NCBI RefSeq assembly: GCF_002591975.1
Contig: NZ_NVQE01000021.1
Coordinates: forward strand, 1-64,000
DNA: 64,000 bases
Source of the DNA: Mycobacterium neglectum
GTDB lineage: Bacteria; Actinomycetota; Actinomycetes; Mycobacteriales; Mycobacteriaceae
Reading direction: 5' to 3'
The notes beneath the pieces are model-generated. The model was not told where the DNA came from, did no database searches, and worked only from the letters and a program-made list of their open reading frames with translations. Both the position numbers and the translations under genes were made by a program. Positions 51,932-60,573 of the stretch are shown here, piece by piece. Position 1 is the first letter of the stretch. Each line of letters opens with the position of its first letter.

Positions 51932-53614
51932 CGGCGGTTCTGAGCCGGCCGGCAGGACCAGCCGCGAGACCCCGCCGTCGCCGAGGTGCACGGTGTGTGT
52001 CGACACCATGAGCTCGCGGCCGCTGGCCAACGACTCGCTGGTGCCGAGGTTGCGGACGAACCGTGGATGCGAGCCTCCGGCGATCAAGACCCGGATTCGC
52101 GATCCGGCGCGGAACCGGTGCGCGGTCGAATCCAGTTCGATGCGAACGGTGTCGGAACCTCCCGACCTACCCGAACCTGTTGCGCTGCGCTGGTATCCGT
52201 CGCTCACGTTGCGGGAGACGCCCTTGGCATCCACTTCGCTGACGCGCACGAACAGGTCGTGGTACGGGTTGTCGCAGGAGTGCGACAGCTCGATGACCGG
52301 TGTCCCGGCGACGTACAGATCTGCCGGTAGCCGGTCGCCGGTGAAGCACAGCACATCGGGCCGCTCGGCGAGCTTGGCGTCCTTGCGGTAGCCGCCCTCG
52401 GGTGCGAGCAGTCGGCCGCCGATCGTGGGCGTCGGATGCACGGGGTTGTAGGTGAATCGGCTCGGGGAAGCGGTGTCCGGCGGTGCCGCGTCGCCGAGTT
52501 GGCCGGTGGGTTGCAGGTAGAGGACCCGTTCGGGCATCGTCGGCGGCCACTCCGGCAGGTCGATCCAGCCCTTCCCGTTCACCTCGACACGGACCGGACT
52601 GCGCGTCGTGCCGCTGCCACCGAGGTGGGCGTCGAGCCAGTCGAGCGATTCGCCGGTCACCGTGGATGCGCCCTTGTACATGATCTGAGTGTGGGTCCAG
52701 GAGCCGAGGGTCATGGCGACGTCGACCCCGCGGCGCTTCAGCGCGTCGTACTGAGTGAGGGTCTGATCGAGGAACACGTCCTGCCAGCCGCCGATCAACA
52801 ACACGGGAATGTCGGCGCGTTTCAACGCATCCCAAGCAGTCCGCTGCGCCCAGAACGGGTCGTTGGCCTCGGGATGGTCGAGCCAGTCCTCCCACCACGT
52901 GGCGCCCGCCCCCAGCAGGGCTCGGCCCGCCTCTCCTGCGGGCAATCCGCTTGTCGCGCGGGCCATCGCACGCCGTGCGCGGGCCTGTCGCAAAGCCATA
53001 CGCAGTCTCGGATCCTCCTGGTGGGAAACCAGGTCGCTCCAACCGAGAAAATCGTTCAGCCCGAATGAGCCGGTACCCCAACGGGGACCACTGGGATCGT
53101 GGACGCCCACTGTGATGACCGCGGCCTTCATCTCCGGCGGCGGATCGGCGAGCAGGGCCCACTGGGTGAAGCCGAGATAGGACAGGCCGATGGTGGCGAA
53201 CGAACCGGTGAACCATGGTTGGCGACGCAGCCACTCGACGGTATCGGCACCGTCGGCCTTTTCGTTGATCATCGGTTCGAAGGTGCCCTCGGAGCCGAAT
53301 GTGCCACGCACGCTTTGGAAGACGACATGATAGCCGCGTCGTGCGTAGAGGCTGGCGTACATCAAGGAGAACGGGAAGCCCCGGCCATACGGGCAGCGGA
53401 CCAGCAGCGTGCCCGCCGGAGTGGCGGTCGTCGGCTCATAGTGGTCGGCGAGCAATGTGACACCGTCGCGCATCGGCACCCGCACGCGCCGGTGCACGGT
53501 GTATCCGGTCGTCTGCGGCGGCAGGTGGAGCAGTCGGGTCAGCGTCTGTTCGGTGAATGCCTTGAACTTGCCACCGGTCGGGGATTCGGTGGCGGGATCG
53601 GATACCGCGGTCAT
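51920..53614 (-). CDS. CocE/NonD family hydrolase (X-Pro dipeptidyl-peptidase S15 type)
   Basis: 564 aa from ATG 53614. An alpha/beta hydrolase core with nucleophile Ser145 in TIGLSYLGFTQW, an inserted helical cap domain, and the C-terminal jelly-roll PepX_C domain ending in RIRVLIAGGSHPRF. Members act as esterases, cocaine esterase-like acylases or peptidases. The N-terminal VRVPMRDGVTLLADHYEP is characteristic. The frame is open to 53662, but the shorter start avoids overlapping the TetR gene, which ends at 53625 and lies upstream on the same strand. No signal peptide from this start. Confidence 0.87.
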   Translation of the reverse strand: MTAVSDPATESPTGGKFKAFTEQTLTRLLHLPPQTTGYTVHRRVRVPMRDGVTLLADHYEPTTATPAGTLLVRCPYGRGFPFSLMYASLYARRGYHVVFQSVRGTFGSEGTFEPMINEKADGADTVEWLRRQPWFTGSFATIGLSYLGFTQWALLADPPPEMKAAVITVGVHDPSGPRWGTGSFGLNDFLGWSDLVSHQEDPRLRMALRQARARRAMARATSGLPAGEAGRALLGAGATWWEDWLDHPEANDPFWAQRTAWDALKRADIPVLLIGGWQDVFLDQTLTQYDALKRRGVDVAMTLGSWTHTQIMYKGASTVTGESLDWLDAHLGGSGTTRSPVRVEVNGKGWIDLPEWPPTMPERVLYLQPTGQLGDAAPPDTASPSRFTYNPVHPTPTIGGRLLAPEGGYRKDAKLAERPDVLCFTGDRLPADLYVAGTPVIELSHSCDNPYHDLFVRVSEVDAKGVSRNVSDGYQRSATGSGRSGGSDTVRIELDSTAHRFRAGSRIRVLIAGGSHPRFVRNLGTSESLASGRELMVSTHTVHLGDGGVSRLVLPAGSEPPSGH

Positions 53615-53624
53615 CCCACACAGG

Positions 53625-54242
53625 CTACGCAGGCGGTGGGGCGTCGTCCTCGATTGCCGCAACGACCTTGGCCATCACCCAAGCAATCGCGCGGGTGGCG
53701 TCGGTCCCTTCGATGTCCCATTCCCCGACCAACCGCTCGTAGCTGGGTACGTTCCACAGCACGTCGAGAAGGCCCGCCGTCACCTGTTGTTCGGCTGCCG
53801 ACCACCCGGGCGCCGCCGCCGACACCGCGCGCGTGAGTGCCTCGCGCCTGCGCACGTCGACACCGACGAACGTGGGGTCCTGCGGCGCCTCAACGGATTT
53901 GCGCACCGAAAATCGTTGCAACGACGCGAATACCCGACCGGTGACGTCGCCGATGTTCGTCAGGTCGACGTCCTCATATGAGATGCCCGCCTCGGACTCC
54001 AGGCGTTGCATGACCGCGTCGTGCAGATGGCGCTCGGTGGGGAAGTGCCGGTAGACGGTCCGCTCACCGACGCCCGCGCGTTCGGCCACAGCCCTGAACG
54101 TGAGATCCCGCCAATTCCAGGAGTCGAAGTCGTGTACCAGCTCGCTGCCCGCCGCGACGATGCGCTTCCGCGTCTGCGCCGCTTTCTCCTGACGTGCGCG
54201 GTTGTCGTAGGTGCGTCGGCTCGCTATTGACGGCTCGCTCAT
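53625..54242 (-). CDS. TetR family transcriptional regulator
   Basis: 205 aa. The N-terminal helix-turn-helix is at about residues 25-70: TFRAVAERAGVGERTVYRHFPTERHLHDAV. The C-terminal domain is helical and divergent. The ATG at 54242 lies 4 bases from a strong palindrome (54247-54264) and 9 bases after TACACT read on the minus strand, so the gene is probably leaderless and self-repressed. It is divergent from the sulfotransferase/DUF pair and lies 11 bases before the CocE-like hydrolase gene in the same direction; both may be in the regulon. Confidence 0.9.
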   Translation of the reverse strand: MSEPSIASRRTYDNRARQEKAAQTRKRIVAAGSELVHDFDSWNWRDLTFRAVAERAGVGERTVYRHFPTERHLHDAVMQRLESEAGISYEDVDLTNIGDVTGRVFASLQRFSVRKSVEAPQDPTFVGVDVRRREALTRAVSAAAPGWSAAEQQVTAGLLDVLWNVPSYERLVGEWDIEGTDATRAIAWVMAKVVAAIEDDAPPPA

Positions 54243-54246
54243 AATA

Positions 54247-54264
54247 GTGACAGTGTACTGTCAC
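54247..54264. promoter_or_regulatory. TetR operator between divergent regulator and sulfotransferase genes
   Basis: GTGACAGT-GT-ACTGTCAC has perfect 8-bp arms with a 2-bp centre. It overlaps -10-like hexamers in both directions (TACACT on minus, TACTGT on plus), so a bound TetR dimer would block both promoters. Confidence 0.8.
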
Positions 54265-54286
54265 CAATTGGGCTTGGAGGTGCACC

Positions 54287-55420
54287 GTGGCATCACCGGA
54301 TGAATTGATGGCTGCCGCAGTCGAGCGCACCGGTCTCGACGACTTCGGCGACGACAGCTACCGCGAGGGGCTGGAGATCCTGCTGCGCGCCTTGGATGAC
54401 GAAGCACGACTGAATGGCCGCGGCGAAAGGTTCGTCTACGACCGCCTCGGGTTGCACCTGTGCCAGCGCTTGCAGGTGGAGGACTGGTATCGCCGGCATC
54501 CCGAGATCGACGACGAACCTATCGAGGCGCCGCTGTTCGGCCTCGGTCTGCCCCGCACCGGGTCGACCGCGCTGTCCTTCCTGCTGGCCCGCGATCCGCA
54601 CATCCGCTACCTGCGCAGTTGGGAGTCCACCCGGCCGTGTCCGCCGCCGTCCACAGTGGCCGGTGACGATCCGAGGATCCCGCCGGATCAACGGCCGGTC
54701 GTCGTCGGCACCAGGCACCACGTCCCCAACGACATTGCGGGGCCGATGGAATGCCTCGACCTGATGGCGCTCGATTTCAAGTCGCAGATGTTCCAGGCGT
54801 TCGCGCAGATTCCGTCCTACTCCGACTGGTTGTTGGAGCGGGCCGATTTCACCTCCACCTACCGCTACGAGCGGCGCGTCCTGAAACTGTTGCAGTGGGG
54901 TGAGCCAACGCGGCCGTGGCGGTTGAAGTCACCTGCCCACGTGATCTGGATCGACTATCTCGATCGGGTGTTTCCCGATGCCCGTTTTGTGATGACGCAC
55001 CGCGACCCGACCGATGTGATGCTCTCGGTCGCCGACGTATATGCCGACATAGTCGGAGGATTCAGCGATGAGGTCGACCGCCCTTATCTCGGTGAGCTGA
55101 ACGTCAAGCAGTGGTCGACGGGCATGGACCGCACCATGAAGTACCGGGCGAGCGGTGCCGATGATCGCTTCTACGACATCGACTTTCGGGCAATGCAGGA
55201 CGATCCGGTCGGCGAGGTGCGTCGGCTCTATGCCTGGCTCGGCGAGCCCGTCACCGAGGAGTTCGAGAACGGTATGCGCGCCTGGTGGGCGGAGAACGCC
55301 GAGAACCGTGAAGCGCATCCGAAGGCGGATCCGCAGGCATTCGGCATGGACCTCAACGCAATTCGGCCGCTTTTCTCCAGCTACGTCGATACCTACCTGG
55401 GGGATGCGCATGGCAATTGA
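54287..55420 (+). CDS. Sulfotransferase family protein (second copy)
   Basis: 377 aa, GTG start with GGAGG (54276-54280) 6 bases upstream. PAPS-binding loop GLPRTGSTALS near residue 88, 3'-phosphate region FVMTHRDPTDVMLSVAD near 233, and RLKSPAHVIW between. The N-terminal LDDFGDDSYREGLEIL mirrors the first sulfotransferase (2666-3847), as does the presence of a TetR gene and a conserved hypothetical partner. Acceptor unknown; mycobacterial members modify lipids or other small molecules. It overlaps the downstream gene by 11 bases. Confidence 0.87.
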   Translation: MASPDELMAAAVERTGLDDFGDDSYREGLEILLRALDDEARLNGRGERFVYDRLGLHLCQRLQVEDWYRRHPEIDDEPIEAPLFGLGLPRTGSTALSFLLARDPHIRYLRSWESTRPCPPPSTVAGDDPRIPPDQRPVVVGTRHHVPNDIAGPMECLDLMALDFKSQMFQAFAQIPSYSDWLLERADFTSTYRYERRVLKLLQWGEPTRPWRLKSPAHVIWIDYLDRVFPDARFVMTHRDPTDVMLSVADVYADIVGGFSDEVDRPYLGELNVKQWSTGMDRTMKYRASGADDRFYDIDFRAMQDDPVGEVRRLYAWLGEPVTEEFENGMRAWWAENAENREAHPKADPQAFGMDLNAIRPLFSSYVDTYLGDAHGN

Positions 55421-56471
55421 CCTGACGGGCGGCATCGACCCGGCACGCGAGCACATGTTCGCCACGCGGCCGGACAACCCCGAGATGCGGGATTCGGTGA
55501 GTTTCTGGGTCGTCGACGATCGCGGCGAAGTGGGGTTGCCGCGCATCGGTGTCGAGGCGGTCGCTGCGAACTGGGAGACGCACGGGGTCCAGGTCAACGT
55601 CGCCTTCGCCGACGGGCGGGTGTACCGACTGCGTGACGAGGGCGCGAGCGTGCCGCCCACCGGCGCCGACGGCAGGGCCACGGTGCTCGGCGCAGGTCCG
55701 CTGGTGTTCAGGTGCGTCGAACCGTTCGACGTCTGGACGATGACGTTCGACGGCCAGGCCGACGCGACGTCGTCGAGCGAGCTGATCGAGGGACGCAAGG
55801 ACGGGCCGCGGGTCGACCTGCGGTTCGAGGTCGAGGCGAAGATGGCCGTGCCGCCGTGGGTGCAGGGCGCGCTGCACGCGGATGCGGATTCGCAGCTGAA
55901 GACGTCGATCGTGGGCGACCTGATGGGCGGGCCGCGCTACGAGCAGTTGTTCCGGGCGACCGGTTCGGTGCACGTGGCCGGCGAACAGCACGCGTTCCGC
56001 GGAAGTGGCCTTCGGATCCGCCGCCAGGGCGTGCGCCGGCTGGAGGGTTTCTGGGGCCATTGCTGGCAGTCGGCGCTCTTTGAAGGCGGACGGGCGTTCG
56101 GCTACATCGCCTATCCGCCGCGACCTGACGGTGAGCCGGCGTTCAACGAGGGCTATCTGTTTGACGGTGACGGCGGCCTGATCCCGGCGCGTGCTGTGCA
56201 AGCGCCATGGCTGACCCGCCTGCAACCGCGAGGTGAGGACGTCTCGGTCGTCCTCGAGACCGATCGCGGCACTGTCCGGATCGAGGGCGAGACGGTCGTG
56301 TCGACACATGACATCACCGACCCAAGCGAGGTTCCCGCAGAGATGCTCGAGAAGATGGCGAACTGGACGTTTCCGGCGCTACAGCAGGCAGGCGTGCGCT
56401 ACCGGTGGGACGGTGAAGAAGCCATCGGCATGCTCGAACGTTCGAGCCCGATGGACAGGATCACCCGCTAG
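55410..56471 (+). CDS. Conserved protein of unknown function coupled to a sulfotransferase
   Basis: 353 aa from ATG 55410 (ATG 55404 is equally possible). Beta-rich with repeated Trp/Gly/Arg segments (FWGHCWQSALFEGGRAFGYIAYP), suggesting a lipocalin-like or CrtC/AttH-like double barrel, but I cannot assign a named family with certainty. No signal peptide. The start lies within the end of the sulfotransferase gene, so the two are co-translated from the TetR-controlled promoter and probably act on the same lipid-like substrate. It converges with the secreted DUF3558-like gene, overlapping its stop by 4 bases. Confidence 0.65.
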   Translation: MAIDLTGGIDPAREHMFATRPDNPEMRDSVSFWVVDDRGEVGLPRIGVEAVAANWETHGVQVNVAFADGRVYRLRDEGASVPPTGADGRATVLGAGPLVFRCVEPFDVWTMTFDGQADATSSSELIEGRKDGPRVDLRFEVEAKMAVPPWVQGALHADADSQLKTSIVGDLMGGPRYEQLFRATGSVHVAGEQHAFRGSGLRIRRQGVRRLEGFWGHCWQSALFEGGRAFGYIAYPPRPDGEPAFNEGYLFDGDGGLIPARAVQAPWLTRLQPRGEDVSVVLETDRGTVRIEGETVVSTHDITDPSEVPAEMLEKMANWTFPALQQAGVRYRWDGEEAIGMLERSSPMDRITR

Positions 56472-57049
56472 GAGTCCCCCTGGAACTTGTAGTGCGGCAC
56501 CAACTCGTGGGCGCGCTGCAGGTTGGTCTGCATACAGTCGGGGATCGGGTCGGAGTAGATCGTCGAGAAGAAGATCGTCTGCTGGATCAGGCCGTAGTCG
56601 GTGTCGAATCCGATCGCGCAAGTGACCCACCAGCGGTTGTTCCAGTCGGTCGGCTTCATGACCCACCACTGGGCCGCGCGGTGCCCCGCGATATCGAGCT
56701 GGATGGCGTCCGCGGGCAGGGCCTCCTCGAACGTCTTCCAGACGAACGCCTCGACGGTCATCTGATAGTTGCCTGCGTCGTACTTGCACCGCATCCCTTC
56801 TTCGGGGATCGGCGGCGTGAAGGTAAGGCCGAGGGACCCCATCACGTCGAGCGGGAGGTCGCGGCACGGGTTGAACGGATCCGGATCGGTGATGTCGATG
56901 ACCGGGTATTTGATGCTGGTTGTGACGTTGGTCATCGGAATGTCCGATGCGCGCACCTGCAGAGGTTCGCCGGGATTGGCCTGGCCCACCAGGATCACCG
57001 CTGCGACGAGCGCACACAGCGCTGCGAGAACGCGCAGCTTGGCGAGCAT
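56468..57049 (-). CDS. Secreted DUF3558-like protein
   Basis: 193 aa from ATG 57049. A signal peptide (KLRVLAALCALVAAVILVG) is followed by a mature domain with DPDPFNPCRDLPLDVMGSLG, CKYDAGNYQMTVEAFVW and a second Cys pair, resembling DUF3558, a family common among mycobacterial exported proteins. There is no lipobox cysteine, so it is probably secreted rather than lipid-anchored. GGGGG just upstream could serve as ribosome binding site; an ATG at 57067 is an alternative. Confidence 0.68.
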   Translation of the reverse strand: MLAKLRVLAALCALVAAVILVGQANPGEPLQVRASDIPMTNVTTSIKYPVIDITDPDPFNPCRDLPLDVMGSLGLTFTPPIPEEGMRCKYDAGNYQMTVEAFVWKTFEEALPADAIQLDIAGHRAAQWWVMKPTDWNNRWWVTCAIGFDTDYGLIQQTIFFSTIYSDPIPDCMQTNLQRAHELVPHYKFQGDS

Positions 57050-57146
57050 TAAACCCCCTGCTGTCATGGCGGCGGGGCCGCCGGCATCTGGTCCGAATCC
57101 TGCCCGGGGAGTCTAGCGGCCCCTTGCGACTGTCCGAAGCGGAAAC

Positions 57147-57160
57147 GAGAACATGTTCTA
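57147..57160. promoter_or_regulatory. KstR-like palindrome upstream of pptH
   Basis: GAGAACATGTTCTA contains the perfect 12-base palindrome AGAACATGTTCT (57148-57159). It fits the KstR consensus TnnAACnnGTTnnA at all fixed positions but the first. It is 47 bases before the pptH start and about 100 bases before the divergent secreted-protein start. A TetR-family operator is likely; KstR itself is only suggested. Confidence 0.45.
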
Positions 57161-57192
57161 GTTGGGGTGCCGAGAGGTTTGTCGGTCGCACG

Positions 57193-57198
57193 TAGGCT
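57193..57198 (+). promoter_or_regulatory. Putative -10 element for pptH
   Basis: TAGGCT, 8 bases before the GTG at 57207; leaderless spacing. The palindrome at 57147-57160 lies near the corresponding -35 to -50 zone. Confidence 0.45.
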
Positions 57199-57206
57199 TG
57201 AGGGCT

Positions 57207-58157
57207 GTGACACGCGACGGCCGGCAGCCCACCCTCTGGGCCATCAGCGACCTCCACACCGGTCACACCGGCAACAAGCCGGTCACCGAATCGCTGTATC
57301 CCGCCACTCCCGACGACTGGCTGATCGTGGCCGGCGATGTCGGCGAACGCACCGACGAGGTCCGCTGGGCGTTGGATCTGCTGCGTAAGCGCTTCGCCAA
57401 GGTGATCTGGGTGCCGGGCAATCACGAGTTGTGGACCACCAACCGCGACCCGATGCAGATCTTCGGCAGGGCCCGCTACGACTACCTCGTCAACATGTGC
57501 GACGAGATGGGTGTCATCACTCCGGAGCACCCGTTCCCGGTGTGGACGGAAGAGGGCGGCCCAGCGACCATCGTGCCGATGTTCCTGCTGTACGACTACA
57601 CGTTTCTGCCGCAGGGGGCGGCGACCAAGGCGGAGGGTCTTGCGATCGCTCGCGAGCGCAACGTGGTGGGCACCGACGAGTTTCTGCTGTCGGCCGAGCC
57701 GTACGCCACGCGCGACGCGTGGTGTCGCGATCGGGTCAGCTACACCCGTAAGCGGCTCGAGGAACTCGACTGGATGACGCCCAACGTCCTGGTGAACCAC
57801 TTTCCGTTGGTCCGTGAACCCTGCGATGCGATGTTCTACCCCGAGTTCGCGCTGTGGTGCGGCACCACGGCGACCGCCGACTGGCACACGCGCTACAACG
57901 CGGTGTGTTCGGTGTACGGGCACCTGCACATCCCACGCACCACGTGGTACGACGGGGTGCGCCACGAAGAGGTCTCCGTCGGGTATCCCCGAGAGTGGCG
58001 CCGCCGCAAGCCATATCGGTGGCTCCGGCAGATACTGCCGGACCCGATGTATGCGCCCGGCTATCTCAACGAGTTCGGCGGGCACTTCGAGATCACCCAG
58101 GATATGCGCGAGCACGCGCAGAAGGTGCAGGAGCGCATCAAGGCCAGGCAGTCGTGA
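57207..58157 (+). CDS. pptH: Phosphopantetheinyl hydrolase PptH (metallophosphoesterase)
   Basis: 316 aa from GTG 57207. Calcineurin-like metallophosphoesterase with motifs ISDLHTGH, VAGDVGERTDE, WVPGNHELW, a later NHFPL and VYGHLHIP, which bind the dinuclear metal centre. The orthologue Rv2795c removes 4'-phosphopantetheine from carrier proteins, opposing PptT. Its stop overlaps the pptT start (GTGA), so the enzyme and its antagonist are made from one message. The frame open to 57162 adds an unlikely Cys/His-containing leader and is rejected. Confidence 0.92.
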   Translation: MTRDGRQPTLWAISDLHTGHTGNKPVTESLYPATPDDWLIVAGDVGERTDEVRWALDLLRKRFAKVIWVPGNHELWTTNRDPMQIFGRARYDYLVNMCDEMGVITPEHPFPVWTEEGGPATIVPMFLLYDYTFLPQGAATKAEGLAIARERNVVGTDEFLLSAEPYATRDAWCRDRVSYTRKRLEELDWMTPNVLVNHFPLVREPCDAMFYPEFALWCGTTATADWHTRYNAVCSVYGHLHIPRTTWYDGVRHEEVSVGYPREWRRRKPYRWLRQILPDPMYAPGYLNEFGGHFEITQDMREHAQKVQERIKARQS

Positions 58158-58834
58158 AAGTCGTGGCGACACTGCTTTCCGGTGTGCTGCCCGATGACGG
58201 ACACGCGCTCGCCGCCGCCGAAATGTACACGGACCCGCCGGAACTCGCGCCGCTGCCCGAGGAAGAGCCGCTGATCGCGAGATCGGTGGCCAAGCGACGC
58301 AACGAGTTCATCACCGTGCGGTACTGCGCGCGCGAGGCGCTGGGCGAACTCGGTGTTGCGCCGGTACCGATTCTCAAGGGGGAGAAGGGCGAACCGTGCT
58401 GGCCCGACGGCATCGTTGGCAGCCTCACCCACTGCGAAGGCTTCCGGGGCGCGGCCGTGGCCCGACACGACGCGATTCGATCCGTTGGCATCGACGCCGA
58501 ACCGCACGACGTGCTCCCCAAGGGGGTGCTCGACGCCATCAGCCTGCCGGGGGAGCGCGTCGAACTGCAGGCGCTGCCGACTGGACTGCACTGGGACCGA
58601 ATCCTGTTCTGCGCCAAAGAGGCCACCTACAAGGCATGGTTTCCGGTCACGCATCGCTGGTTAGGGTTCGAGGATGCCCACATAACCTTCGACGTCGACG
58701 GCAATGGCACCTCGGGCGGATTCGAGTCGCGGATCCTGGTCGATCCTGCCGCCCTCTCCGGGCCACCTCTGCAGACGCTGGCGGGACGCTGGTCGGTGTG
58801 TGACGGTCTGACGCTCACGGCGATCGTGCTGTGA
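58154..58834 (+). CDS. pptT: 4'-phosphopantetheinyl transferase PptT
   Basis: 226 aa, GTG start. Sfp-type transferase that activates the carrier domains of polyketide and nonribosomal synthases needed for mycolic acids, virulence-type lipids and siderophores. Mg-binding Asp114 and Glu116 in SVGIDAEPHD, and Glu156/Lys160 in FCAKEATYKAW, are present. Expected length and N-terminus match the M. tuberculosis protein (Rv2794c). Overlaps both pptH and truB through GTGA junctions. Confidence 0.95.
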   Translation: MKVVATLLSGVLPDDGHALAAAEMYTDPPELAPLPEEEPLIARSVAKRRNEFITVRYCAREALGELGVAPVPILKGEKGEPCWPDGIVGSLTHCEGFRGAAVARHDAIRSVGIDAEPHDVLPKGVLDAISLPGERVELQALPTGLHWDRILFCAKEATYKAWFPVTHRWLGFEDAHITFDVDGNGTSGGFESRILVDPAALSGPPLQTLAGRWSVCDGLTLTAIVL

Positions 58835-59712
58835 CCGAAGCCGGCCTTGTGGTCGTGGACAAACCTTCGGGTATGACCAGCCACGACGTGGTCGGCCGTT
58901 GCAGGCGGATCTTCGGTACCCGAAAGGTCGGTCACGCAGGCACTCTCGACCCGATGGCGACGGGGGTGCTGGTCGTTGGTATCGAACGGGCCACCAAGAT
59001 CCTCGGCATGCTGACGGCGACCGACAAGTCGTATGTCGCGACGATCCGGCTGGGCCAGACCACATCGACCGAGGACGCCGAAGGGGAAGTGTTGCAGACG
59101 GCGTCGGCCGCCGGGGTTGGTGACTCGCAGATCGAGGCGGCGGTAGCCGCGCTGCGCGGTGAGATCGACCAGGTTCCCTCGGCCGTCAGCGCCATCAAGG
59201 TCGACGGCCAGCGGGCCTACAAACTGGCCCGCGAAGGACACACCGTCGAACTCGCGCCGCGCAGCGTTCGCATCGACCGATTCGACGTGCGATCAGTTCG
59301 GCGCCAAGCGGATTTCGTCGACGTGGACGTCGAGGTGGACTGTTCCAGCGGTACCTACATCCGTGCGCTGGCACGTGATGTCGGCGATGCGCTGGGTGTC
59401 GGCGGTCACCTCACCGCGCTGCGCCGAACCCGCGTCGGTAACTTCGGGTTGGAGCAAGCCGCAACCCTGGACGATCTCGCCGGACAGCCCCGGTTGTCGT
59501 ACTCGCTCGACGAGGCGTGCCTTCTCACGTTTCCCCGTCGTGACCTGTCTGCGAGCGAGGCCGAGGACACTCGACACGGTCGTCCGCTCGAGCCCGCGGG
59601 CATCGAGGGGACCTACGCCGCGACGGCGCCCGAGGGAAACGTCATCGCGTTGCTGCGGGACGAAGCGGCACGCACCCGGTCGGTAGTGGTGCTGCGACCA
59701 GCCACGTTGTGA
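58831..59712 (+). CDS. truB: tRNA pseudouridine-55 synthase
   Basis: 293 aa, GTG start overlapping the pptT stop. Isomerises U55 in the T-loop of tRNAs. The catalytic Asp40 sits in HAGTLDPMATG; DKPSGMTSHDVVGRCRR precedes it and CSSGTYIRALARDVG is the second conserved block. The C-terminal part (about 235-293) is the mycobacterial-type PUA-like extension. It converges with sirR, leaving 76 bases. Confidence 0.96.
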   Translation: MTEAGLVVVDKPSGMTSHDVVGRCRRIFGTRKVGHAGTLDPMATGVLVVGIERATKILGMLTATDKSYVATIRLGQTTSTEDAEGEVLQTASAAGVGDSQIEAAVAALRGEIDQVPSAVSAIKVDGQRAYKLAREGHTVELAPRSVRIDRFDVRSVRRQADFVDVDVEVDCSSGTYIRALARDVGDALGVGGHLTALRRTRVGNFGLEQAATLDDLAGQPRLSYSLDEACLLTFPRRDLSASEAEDTRHGRPLEPAGIEGTYAATAPEGNVIALLRDEAARTRSVVVLRPATL

Positions 59713-59788
59713 CCACGAGCGCATACTGAATTCGGTTTTCAGGTCGGAGCCTGTCATGGCGAATTCGTACAAACTTCTTCAGCGTGAG

Positions 59789-60493
59789 CTAGCCGACAAC
59801 CCAAATAGCTTCTGCCGCAGGGCTTCCCAGATCCACGGTGGTGCCCTTTTCGTGCTCGCCCGCGTCGGCTGACTTGACGGCCACCGAGATCATGCCCGCG
59901 AAGTCGCGGCGGGCCAGCACCAGCAGCCGCGAATCCAGGCTGATGCCGACGCTGTCGAAATAGCGCAACATCTCCGGATCCGAGTCCGAGATTCGCGCGA
60001 CGGTTCCGGTGTCGCCGTCGCGACAGACCGATAGTTGCCGGGCATCGGGGGTGGGCACCCGGCCGTCGGATGCGGGGATCGGGTCGCCGTGCGGGTCGCG
60101 CGTCGGATGTCCGAGCTTGGCGTCGATGCGTTCGAGCATCCGATCGGACACCGCATGCTCGAGCACCTCGGCTTCGTCGTGCACCTCGTCCCAGCTGTAG
60201 CCGAGTTCACGGACGAGGAAGGTCTCCATGAGCCGGTGTCTTCGGACCATCGCCAGTGCGGCCGCCCGGCCGGCTTCGGTCAGTGTCACCGCTCCGTACT
60301 TCTCGTGATCGACCAGACCCTGATCGGCGAGCTTGCGAACCGATTCCGAGGCCGTACTCGCGGATACGCCGAGCCGTTCGGCCAGCAGCTTGGTGCTGAC
60401 CTTTTCGTGCGACCACTCCTGGGCTGTCCAGATCACTTTGAGGTAATCCTGGGCGACCATCGTCAAGTCGCGCGGATCACCATTCGGACTCAC
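59789..60493 (-). CDS. sirR: DtxR/MntR-family metal-dependent regulator SirR
   Basis: 234 aa, GTG start. N-terminal winged helix (VAQDYLKVIWTAQEW, LLAERLGVSASTASESVRKLADQG), then the dimerisation domain with metal ligands (EVHDEAEVLEHAVSDRMLERI) and a C-terminal FeoA-like SH3 domain (about 160-232). It corresponds to Rv2788 (SirR), an iron/manganese-type repressor distinct from IdeR. Alone on the minus strand, its target in this window is not obvious. It diverges from ribF across 80 bases. Confidence 0.9.
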   Translation of the reverse strand: MSPNGDPRDLTMVAQDYLKVIWTAQEWSHEKVSTKLLAERLGVSASTASESVRKLADQGLVDHEKYGAVTLTEAGRAAALAMVRRHRLMETFLVRELGYSWDEVHDEAEVLEHAVSDRMLERIDAKLGHPTRDPHGDPIPASDGRVPTPDARQLSVCRDGDTGTVARISDSDPEMLRYFDSVGISLDSRLLVLARRDFAGMISVAVKSADAGEHEKGTTVDLGSPAAEAIWVVG

Positions 60494-60561
60494 ACCTGAG
60501 AAGTTTAGGCAGTTGTCACGTGATCTGGCGATCTAGCTCCGCCGCCGCGGCGCGTGCGCCG

Positions 60562-60567
60562 TAGGCT
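60562..60567 (+). promoter_or_regulatory. Putative -10 element for ribF
   Basis: TAGGCT, 6 bases before the GTG at 60574; consistent with a leaderless ribF transcript. Confidence 0.45.
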
Positions 60568-60573
60568 TGCGCT

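Noticed and set aside
59757..59873. Small plus-strand frame (38 codons) between truB and sirR
   Set aside because: It overlaps the sirR 3' end and has no family resemblance or clear ribosome binding site.
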